From contig OZ014411.1 in NCBI GenBank assembly GCA_963965975.1, positions 3,767,001-3,831,000 on the forward strand: 64,000 nucleotides of DNA, given 5' to 3'. The notes beneath the pieces were generated by a model. It worked only from the letters and a program-made list of their open reading frames with translations, made no database searches and was not told the DNA's origin. This DNA is from Xestospongia bergquistia (taxonomy: Eukaryota > Porifera > Demospongiae > Haplosclerida > Petrosiidae). The position numbers were made by a program, and so were the translations under genes. Shown here in pieces: positions 13,114 to 25,100 of the stretch (within the stretch, counting starts at the first letter, position 1; every line of letters starts with the position of its first letter).

Positions 13114-16100
13114 ATGAAGCAGTTGTTCATTATTTTCTTTGTTGTTGCTCTCAGTAAAAATGTTATAACTCAGTCTTGTATTGATAACACAGTCCATTTG
13201 GTAAGTCATACAATATTACAACCAAAAATAATTATATTATATTTTACTGTTTATTATAGTCTTCTTATTATTATGGAGTGGTTGAAGTATGTCATAATCA
13301 GACTTGGGGTGTTATATGCAGTGACTTTTGGGATAACCAAGATGCCAGTGTAGTTTGTGCTCAACTTGGATATTCTCGATATGGTAATGCTATCATTGTA
13401 TTGCAATTTTAAATATTTGTCTGAAAATACACAGGGGCAATTGCTGTGTCAGGTTATTACAACTACAGTTATATATTGCCAATTCATATCAATGATATCA
13501 ACTGCACTGGCATTGAGCAGAGTATATGGAACTGTCCTTATAATATGCTATTAAACTACAAGTGTATCAAAGGTCACATTGCAGCAATTTCTTGTCAAGG
13601 TGAGTTCATATTGAAAATAGCTACACTTTCTATCTAAACATTAGCTCTCAACACAATATCCTCTGAATGTAAAGATGGAGATGTTAGACTGATTGGTGGT
13701 AAAACCCAGTATGAAGGACGAGTGGAAATATGTGTCAACAAAGTGTGGGGCACTATCTGCAGTCGAAGTATTTATCATGTCAATTTTTTGAATTGGTGGA
13801 GTTATTATTGGACATATGATGATAGTAATGTTGTTTGCAGACAACTAGGACATATGGAACTAGGTAATACAATATTATGATAATTTTTAACAATATTCAT
13901 CCACTAGGTTCTGTGGCTTATTCTAGCTCTAGTAGTCTCTTTGGAATAGGGACAGCACCAACTTTAATGTTTGGAGTAGCATGTTCTGGTCATGAAACTA
14001 ACCTACTAGATTGTCCTTTTAGTCCTTTTCCTAATGCAGTTTGTTCACACTACTATGATGTTGGAGTGAAATGTGAAGGTAAAGAAAGTAGTGATCTTGG
14101 AGTCCCATTTTCAAACCTTTTTAGCTCCTTGTTTGAATGGTACAGTACGTTTGTACAGTGAGTCTGGTAGTTACTTTAGAAGATATGGTCGAGTAGAAGT
14201 GTGTTTGAATAATGTTTGGGGTACAGTGTGTGATGACTTTTGGGATGAAAAAGATGCATCAGTGATCTGTAAAATGTTAGGATATTCTTCTTATGGTAAA
14301 CAGTTTATACATCATTACTAATTTAGTGATATTATTATAGGAGCATCAGCTCTGTTTAACAGATTTACTGAAGGACAGTGGAATGTACACATTAATGACT
14401 TAAATTGTACTGGAGATGAAGGAACAATTTGGGACTGTCCTCAAAATAGACTTGACAAATATACTTGTAATCATTATGATGATGCTGCTGTGGTATGCCA
14501 ATGTAAGTTCTTATTAAAAGAAATCAGTTTGTTGTCATTATATTAGTTTTTAGATTTGTGTAGTTATATGTATTTATGTTAATGTATTGTATAGTCATAT
14601 CATTTTATATTGAGCAATGATTAAAGTGAAAAATAGAATACTAGTCCAATATAGTTACTGAAACACTTGGCGTTATTTAATCTTTTATTTCACAGCAATT
14701 GTTAATGTCACAACTTGTAAAACTGGTGAGATGAGACTTGTTCGTGGATCAGTACACAATGAAGGTCAAATGGAAATATGTATCAATAGAGTATGGGGAG
14801 CTGTCTGTTTATATTCTTGGAACTCATTTACAACTAAATTAATTTGCAAACAACTTGGATATCAGGAATATGGTAGCAAGAATTGTATAGTTTAATTGTC
14901 ATTGTATATTGTTTGTTTTCGTAGAAGGAACACTAAAACAATCAAACCATATCATCAGTAGTGTTATTCATGTCTATGGTACATACTGTTATAGTCAGCA
15001 TTCAACATTGTTAAGTTGTGCATATCAGTATCCATATCGAAATTATTATTATTATTATAATTATTACTGTGATATCAAGTGTGAACGTAAGTCATCCTTT
15101 GGTAATTGTTAATAAATTTATTAGTTTTATAGCCTTGTGTACTGATGGTGTTGTTGAGCTATATAATGGTGTTGGGACTATGGATGGCTATGTAAGATAT
15201 TGTGTTAATGGTACTTGGAGTCACTTGTGTGGAGATAAGAACTCTACAATTGATAATAACCTTGCCAGTGTTATTTGTTCTGAATTAGGACATTCTCCTT
15301 ATGGTTAGTGACTTTATTGTATATGCTATTACTCTCTATGTGAATAAGGTGCTATAAGTTCAAATCAAAGGAATTATCAGTCACACACTCATTATCTGTT
15401 CAATGTGCAATGCAGTGGACATGAAAAGCAATTTTTAGAATGCAATCATGAAACATTTTCTACTACATTTTGTAGAACAACTGTGATTGTATACTGTCAA
15501 AGATGTGAGTTACATTTAATCAGTTTCATATTAATGTCATTGAAATGACACGATGTTAATTCTTTCAGTAACAACATCATTTTAATACTACAGCCACTCT
15601 TGATAGAAATGTTAATTGTACTGATGGTGATGTTAGGCTTTATGGAGGTTCTATATCAAATGAAGGAATATTACATGTATGTATCAACAGAGCATGGAGT
15701 GCTGTCTGTAGAAACAATTACTGGACTTATCATGATGCTTTTGTTGTTTGTCGTCAGTTTGGATATCCTGGATATTGTAAGTTATTTTAAATTTCACTAT
15801 ATTTAAAAGTTGAAATGAACAGAGTCTGGTAACATATTGTCCACTTTATTTATGCTAATTATTACCTTATTTAATTGAAAATATATCCATACTTGTTTGA
15901 TTTAGACTGAAGCATGTACATAAGACAGACTGTAGTATTGCCTATGTAGGGATAGTACAATGTTATATCTTCTTATTTTTCTTCTGTTTATACAATGATA
16001 ACTATAGGTATGAAAGTCTTAGAAAGAATGTTTTTTCACCAAAATACATATTTTCACATGAGATATTTGCTTTGAATGTCTTACTTTCAATACTTTTAAA

Positions 16101-19100
16101 GATAAAATGGTTTAAAAAGTAGAGATTTTCATTTGTATTTAAGTAGCCTCAGTTAGAGGTACCAATTGTATGTTTTATAATCATATTTATGAGGCAAAAT
16201 GGAGGTCATCAACAGACATTTGTAGGGCCAATATTCTATTATTTTTGTCAAGAGGGCTGTTCTTCAGCATATCAATAACCTTTATTCTTGTTTCTTAGAG
16301 GTCAGATTTGTCTTGTCTTCTAACAATCAAGAAAAACCTATCTTTGTAGTACATTTCAGGTTAATATTTCTGACCATGACTTGGTTTTACACATATATAC
16401 ACAACTCATTCTTTCTGAATCATGCATAATATATTATTGTTAGTCATCATGAGATTATAGTAATGCTCTGGACATAAGGTATGACCAGGTTGGCCTTGTG
16501 GCATAAAATGGGAAGTTTCTAATGGAAATATAGCATGTGTTCAAACCTCTAAAGCACTTGGCCTCCTTCTTAATATTCTAGGTTTCCTATAGGAACCTCA
16601 AACTCTTAACTTTTAATTAATACTGAAAATATATTAAAAGGCAAATCTTTGAGCACCTATTCCTAAATACATATAGAATTATTGTTATAACATATCATCA
16701 CACATCAATATTTCATATAATGTAGTTTGTATCAGTTTGTATTAAAGTTTGTGAAAATAAAGAGCTAAATCCTCACAAACAATTAATAGAACTGATTACT
16801 GAAACTAATCACAACTTCTAGTTTCAAAGTAACTTGCTATGCTCAAATAATAAAACAATTAGTAACAGGCCTTGTCTCAAAAATTAAGACTATTTTTATC
16901 TTGAGTACAATGGTAGTCTTGTTTTTATGACAGGTATCAATGACAACAGTTCAAACATAGAAACCTCTCTTGTCGTCGTTTCAAACAAATCTGAATACTA
17001 TCTACATCACATTAATGTAGGTATGGCCACAAAGCATCTTGAATAGAGAACAAAGTAGATAAGAATATTGCCATAGTTTTAGATAAAAACACTTTTTTAC
17101 AAAAATTCCTTTATCAAACTTGTAGAATGTTGTTTTTTTGTACACACAGGAATTTGCTAGGAGCAATCAAATCTATCATGTTATCTACTTTCTTTACTGA
17201 CAGATGCCAGACAGACTATAAAAGCTAGTATAGTAACTGTCAACCATGCAGAGAAATAGTGAGAGTTAATATTAACTAAAATGTAGATAGTAGCACTAAC
17301 CACAGTGTTAATAACCAAATAAAAACCAAAACCATATATAAGATTCTGGCACTATAACCACAGCCAGGGGTAATATCTCAAAGACAGTATGCTAATAATA
17401 TATTAACTTGATGACAATATTGTTATAATACAATAACAGTAATTTAATTATTGAAATATTACCTGTATAAATTGTCATTACTAGACACTGATACTACAGC
17501 CTGGACTAATGAACGTTATCCCATAATGATACCAAACCTGAACTGTTTTGGTAATGAGATGAAGTTGAATCAATGTAATTTTCTAATTGGAACATATATT
17601 CAACAATGTACTTACAATGCTGTTAAAATAAAGTGCCTATCAGGTATATAGTAATGCTGTATTGCTTCATATAAACCTAACATGACAGAACCTTGTACTA
17701 CTGGTGATGTACGTCTTATTGGTGCCTATTACTATGGTAGAGTACAGGTATGTATTGGAGGAGTGTGGGGCTCAATATGTAAGGATAGGTTTTGGGATAA
17801 CAAGGATGCCAGTGTGATATGTAAACAACTTGGATTTTCTCCCAATGGTTAGTAAGCTATCCTTAAAATATTAATATTCAATTTTAATAACTTATTAGGT
17901 GCTATAGCATACAATGATTCAAGATGGTCAGAACGAATATATGATCCTGTTCTGCTCACTGGTTTAAATTGTACTGGCAAAGAAGATAAAATAATTAATT
18001 GTTCAATTGATTTTACTGCTCCAGTTTGCTCTCAATTTCGAGGTGGTGGCAATGTTATTTGTCCAGGTTTGTTATGCAAATTATTTCTTACTGTTACAAC
18101 ATATACAATTTAACTACTCTAAGACATGCATTTTAGAATGAACATACAATTTACTAACATGTTGGATCAGTTTAGTTTCTTTAATGGGAATAAATCAACT
18201 AACATTGATAGTATTGTTGAAAAGGCATAGGTGGAGAGGTAATGGGTATGATAGAACATTTCAGACTTTATGTTTGTCTGTTCGATCTTCTAACCGGAGA
18301 TCTCATCAGCAGACACAGCAGACATACAAAGTCCTAGATATTTTTCACCCTCCATGAAGCTAGTGAGATAGAGCGTCCCACTGTTGAAATTATTAACCAT
18401 GACAGCACGTCAATGGTAGCCAGAGGTAGCCACGCGTATGCGTATATAGCTACGTAGCTTTTCATCAATAGTTGTTGAAAAGGCATAGGTGGAGAGGTAA
18501 TAGGTATGATAGAACATTTCAGACTTTATGTTTGTCTGAAACATAAAGTCTGAAATGTTCTATCATTGATAGTATTGTTTTTGTATTTTATTAATGTTAT
18601 TTTCTTTACTTATAATACATAAAATGCATGTTTAATTTGAATCAATCAACTGATATAATAGAAATTTTTTATCGTTATATTTATTGTTTATAATATCACT
18701 ATCTCAATTATAATAATTATTTCCTTTTCTAAAAGTTCACAATACACCATATGCAAACTGCACTGATGGAGAAATAAAACTTGTTGGAGGTTCTACTAGC
18801 TATGAGGGGACTGTTCAAGTTTGTTTCAACCATGCTTGGGGTACTATATCAGGTTACTACTGGTTCTATCATGAAGAAGCACAAACTATTTGTAATATTT
18901 TAGGGTTCACAAAACCAGGTATTAATTGATACATCATTAGTTAATGTTTTCATGGCATTTATAAGGTGCTATATATTACCGTTACAACAATCACTTTGGT
19001 CGAGGTGTTGGTCCAATATTCATCTCATATTTGTATTGCAGCAGACCTCGATTTTCAATATTTGACTGTTATATACGTTATGATCACAATCCACATGGTA

Positions 19101-22100
19101 CACTCTATTATTATTATGAATATGCTTCTCATTATTTTGACATTGGAGTAAAATGTCAAGGTGAGTGCCATTGACAATCAAGAGCTGCAAATGTTTATAT
19201 ACAAATTGATTAACTTGGCAAATTTTTTTAGATACATGTCAACATGGTGACATTAGACTACAAGGTAGCAATAATCCTCTAATAGGAAGAGTAGAAGTAT
19301 GTATCAATGGTACTTGGGGTACTGTATGCCCATATTACTACTGGACCAACACGGATGCTTCTGTTGTCTGTCGTCAACTGGGATACTCAGAAAATGGTAT
19401 GAGATTTCATTTCAGTCACGGAGAATTAAAGATATTTTTGGGATGAGGGTTTACTCACATTCTTGTAAAATTGACATAACTTTATTTTTTCTAATTTCAG
19501 GAGCCATTGCAATTACTGGCTATAATGAAAGACTAAAGCCAGTACATATCTATGATATATATTGTAGTGGAAATGAAAAAAGTATTTTGGAGTGCCCTCA
19601 CAATGCAATTAGTAATCCACAGTCTTGTTCATCCTATTATAGAATAGATGCTTCTGTTCAATGTCAAGGTACAATACATCTCCTAGTTATGTTATAAATT
19701 TATGCATATATCTGTAAAGATGACGAGAATAATTTAAGGGGTGTATAGCATAGAAAGCATTTAATTGATGAAGCCATCTATTGCTATCAAATGTTATGAT
19801 AGCACTAGATTTTTTTTAATTAGTACATAAGAACAGAAAGTATGTTGATGTTATATTATTTTTAAAGATATCAAATACTGAGAGTTGGTTATGTGTTACA
19901 AATATACTGATCAATTTTAATTTTCTTAGCACCAGACATATCTGAAAATTGTACAGAAGGTGCTGTCAGACTAATGGATGGACAAAAGCAAGGACAGTAT
20001 ATGGGAAGAGTAGAAATATGCCATCAAAATTACTGGAAATCTATTTGCCCATCTCGATGGAATTATTTGGATGCTATGGTAACATGTAGACAGCTAGGTT
20101 TGACTATTATTGGTAAGACTATAAAAGGTTTTCAAAATATGCTTAATTATTACTATGTAGGTGCTAGGACTACATCAAGTACATTAGGACTAGGTCCACA
20201 GCCTGCAATTTATTCTGACTTTGTGTGTACTGGTAGTGAAAGCAGTCTCCTGAAATGCCCACATAAAAAAGCCTCATGCAGTTATAGTTATCATGCTGGA
20301 GTAAAATGTGAAGGTGTGTCATTAATATTGATGTTACTGTGTTCAGTGTATTGTCAATATTCTACATCCATTCAGCACCTTGTACTAATGGAGATGTCCG
20401 TTTAGTGAATAGTTACTCACAAGTCCATGAAAATTATGGTCGAGTGGAAGTATGTATTAATAGCACATGGGGAGCTGTTTGTAATAGTAACTGGGATAAC
20501 AATGATGCTAGTGTAGTGTGTAGACAACTAGGATACGTACCTCATGGTATGACATATTTCACTGATAAAGATAATCATAGCTTATCTTGATAGGTGCCAT
20601 TGCTAACAATCCCTTCTATGTTGGATACACCTTATCTCATACTATTCATAGTGTTAACTGCAAAGGAAATGAATCTTCACTTCTTAATTGCTCTTATGAG
20701 TTAAGTACTGATAACAATTTAAATTGCAATAGCTATAACTTTGCAACTGCAATATGTCAAAGTAAAATTTAACATTATAAAAGCTTATATTATGTATATT
20801 ATCATTTATAGTATCTGATTTAGTTCACACCAATTGTACTGACTATGATATTAAACTGGTAGATGGAAGCAGTACAAATGAAGGCAAAGTTGTTGTGTGC
20901 ATCAATGGTGTTTGGGGATTAGTATGTGATAATAGCATTAATTCAAAAGTTGCTGGTGTTATGTGTTATCAATTAGGCTATGATAGAGGTGAATAAACTA
21001 TTCTCATTATTCTCTTTCATTAATGATATTTACATAGATGCATCAATATACAGAGCTCAATATTCACCAGCTACTAGTAACAACTTTTTAGTGTATAGAA
21101 TATCTTGCAATGGAGTAGAAACAAGTATTGATGAATGTTCAATAACACATTTTATTTCACCTCATTATTGTGATGTGCATGATACCACTGGTCTTAGATG
21201 TCATAGTAAGATGACTGTTTGAATACTGTAAATACCTCATTTATTGACTTATAGGTTGTCCTGATGGTGATATAAGAATTATTCCATATAGAAGTTATCC
21301 TGAATCTATTGGTCGTGTTGAAGTATGTATCAATGGCACATGGGGCACAGTTTGTAGTGACTACTTTGATGCTAGTGATGCTAAAGTTGTATGTAGACAA
21401 ATGGGATACTCATCATTAGGTATATCATAATATGTAACATTAAAGGCAATGACTATAGTATTCTTTATATAGGATCTCTCAATATTAGTCAGAGTAGACT
21501 TTCTGAGTACGTTCTTCCTTTCAATATCATTGATCTAAACTGTATTGGAGATGAAAGTAACATATGGCAATGTCCTAGAAATAGCTTGACTAAGTATAGA
21601 TGTAGTGAACACAATGATGCCGTAGTTGGATGTCAAATTGGTATGCTCTAAATACCCTATTAATACAATTGATATAATTTTTTTTAGGAGTGCATTATCA
21701 TAATTGTAGTAATGGTGAAATGAGATTGTCTGAAGGAATATCTGGAAGACTAGAGATATGTTTTGGCAATGTCTGGTTTGGATCATTTTGCTATAATGTT
21801 CGCTATGATAGAAATCTTATCTGTGGAATGTTGAACTATTCTACACAAGGTATTAAAAATTATTTTACATTAGACTTTAATAATAATTTGTCATCCAGAT
21901 TCCAATGTGTATACCAGCTCATTTCTGGGACTCCCTATTATACCAATGTTGCCTTTTCAGTTTGATTGCTATTATCTTTATCATGAATCATTATCTGATT
22001 GTTATAAACGTCTTACTGACTGTTATGACAACTATACAAGTACATATGTTGGAATGATATGTCAACGTATGTAATAATATTTATAATGATAAATCTAACT

Positions 22101-25100
22101 TCAATCTTAATACATCAGCATTATGTCAAGATGCTGATATACGACTTGCTGGAGGCAGATATGGTAATGTTGGTAGAATTGATTTATGTGTCAATGGAAC
22201 GTGGGGAACTATTTGCAGTAACAGCTTTGGTACTGAAGATGCCAGTGTTGTGTGTCGACAATTAGGATACTCTTCTTATGGTAAGTTGCATTAAATTTTT
22301 CAATCTTTTTGTTTTAATATGGTTACAATTTAATTGCTATTTTATTTCTATGTACATATTAACTCATCTAGGTTTTAACATAGTGTCTACTTTATCTTCT
22401 TACTACTATCCTGTTCATGTTTCTGACCTTGATTGCACTGGAGATGAAAAGACAATATGGGATTGTCCTTATACAAATATTAACTCACAGTACTGTGGTC
22501 GTTATGACGATGCTGCTGTGGTTTGTCAATGTAAGTGATCCTGAATAAAAATTATTACTAAAAGAAATTTATAGCTATTAATGTCACTGTTGACACTTCC
22601 TGTGTTAATGGAGAAGTACGATTGCTTGGTGGCATTAATGATCTTGAAGGTCGAGTGGAGATATGTATAAACAAAATGTGGGAATCTGTGTGTGATTATT
22701 CCTGGGATACAGCTGATGCAAATGTTGTCTGTAAACAACTTGGATATCAACCATCAGGTATTCTTGTATCTTATTAACAATGCTACTGTTAATATATTCC
22801 AAGGTTCCACTGCACTTCGTAACAGTTACTTTGGTAATGGAATAGCTCCATATGTCATATATCATTTCAGCTGCTCTGGGAGTGAAAGTTCTTTACTACA
22901 ATGTGCTCAATATAATTACTGGTATAATCCTTGTTTTGGTGACCATAAAGCTGGTGTAGTTTGTTTAGGTATAAAGTATTGATAATAACAATTTACTCAT
23001 TTGTCTTGAACAGCTACTTGTAATGACACCTCAATTAGGTTAAGTGGATCCTCCTTTCAAACTTCTGGCAGAGTAGAGCTTTGTGTAGAAACAATATGGA
23101 CTTCCATTTGTGATGAACATTGGGACTTGAAAGATGCACAAGTTGTGTGTAGACAAATGGGTTTTTCATCTTATGGTATAGAGTATTTGCTATTGGTATT
23201 AATATACTCATGTTAAATAAACATAGGTGCAATGCCAACACACAAATGTTATAGTGAAGGACAACTCTCATTTGGAATAACAAGCATAAATTGTACTGGA
23301 TCTGAGAACCATCTCTTACAATGTTCCCACAGCAATAAATTTCTATATAATTGTGACTCTCATGATGATGCAGGAGTTATATGTCAAGGTATGTACTATA
23401 GAATTATTCCATGTAACTAATATTGCTTTTTTGAGCAGATAATGTTGATCAAGCTAATTGTAGTAATGGTGATGTCAGACTAGTTGATGGTAACAGTTTA
23501 AATGAAGGAAGAGTTGAAGTGTGTGTTAATGAAGCTTGGGGAACAATCTGTTCCAGTGGATGGAATGATGCTGATGCTTTTGTTGTCTGCCGACAGTTAG
23601 GATACCTACCATTAGGTATAATAATAATATACTTTAAATGTTTAATTGATCCTTAAACAAGGAGGAAGAGCTAGACTTAATTCTCATTTTGGTAAAGGGA
23701 ATAGACCAATCCTCCTGTCACATCTTTATTGTTTTGGACATGAGCCCAATCTGTTAGAATGTGATCAGAGAGCTTGTGGAACAACATTGTGTTCTCATAT
23801 TAATGATGCTGGAGTGGTCTGTGAATGTAAGTTAAAAGTTACATTTTCACAAATGTCAAGTGGATTCATCTTTAGTAAATTGTATCAATGGTGATGTCAG
23901 ACTAGGAGATAGTAGCATACTTATAGGACGAGTTGAAGTATGTATTAATGGTACATGGGGTATTATATGTGATAATGAATGGACTCAACAAGATGCAGGT
24001 GTCATTTGTAATCAACTTGGATATTCATCTTTTGGTATTTATTAATTTATACAATTTAACTGGCTTTTACTTAAATAACAGGTGCATTTCCTACCAGAGA
24101 CAAGTTCAAGATGCATTACTGGCCAGTTGCTATAAGACGTCTAATGTGCAATGGAACAGAATCTACTTTATGGAACTGTCAATATGATATAGCTAATACT
24201 ACTGGACAAGTTTGCAGTCAACAACAAGAAACATCTGTGTTTTGCATGTGTAAGTTATTGTGGTTATTATACAGAGTGTCATAATATTTTCATTTAGCAA
24301 ACACAACAAAGTACAATAACTGTACTAATGGTGAGGTCAGATTGGTAGGAGGACAACTAGAAAATGAGGGAAATGTACAAATTTGCTATAACAATGCATG
24401 GGGTTCTATATGTAGTGACTTCTGGGGACCTAATGATGCTAATGTTGTATGTGGTCAATTAGGATTTCAACATTTTGGTAAGTAATTATGCTAATGTAAA
24501 GTCTTTACTACTTTATTTGATATTTATAGGTTCTATTGCCTATACTAACAACCATTTCAATGTAACTGATAGCCAGTCATTGACATATGGAACATTTCAT
24601 TGTACTGGCTCTGAAAAATCTCTCAATCATTGTACAAGAAGATCCTACACTAGTTGTCATAGTAACAGTTTAGCTGGAGTCTTTTGTGAAAGTATGTTCT
24701 AAACGCTTAGCATTCATGGAATTATGATGTTATTGGATGTTTTATATTAGATCCTTGTACTAATGGTGATGTACGTGTTGTTGGTAGTCCTTCTCCTAGC
24801 TTTGGTCGTGTTGAAGTTTGTGTTAAGGGTATTTGGGGTACAATTTGTAATACCTCATGGAACTTTAAAGCAGCAGCTGTAATTTGTAAACAATTAGGGT
24901 ACTCATCTCATGGTAATTTAAAGTTTATTCATCATATGAAAATTGTGTATGGTGTTTTAGGTGCTATAGCTACTGGAAACCATTATTCTAATCCAAATTC
25001 AATGACCAATATTGATTCTGTTAGCTGTACAGGAATGGAATCTTCAATTTTAGAATGTAACATAGTTTACGGAGGAATGTCATCAACTTGCAAAAGAAGA

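Noticed and set aside
21194..22865. Minus-strand ORFs of 68-83 aa across SRCR exons
   Set aside because: Shadows of the conserved plus-strand SRCR coding exons; they recur at the equivalent places in gene D.
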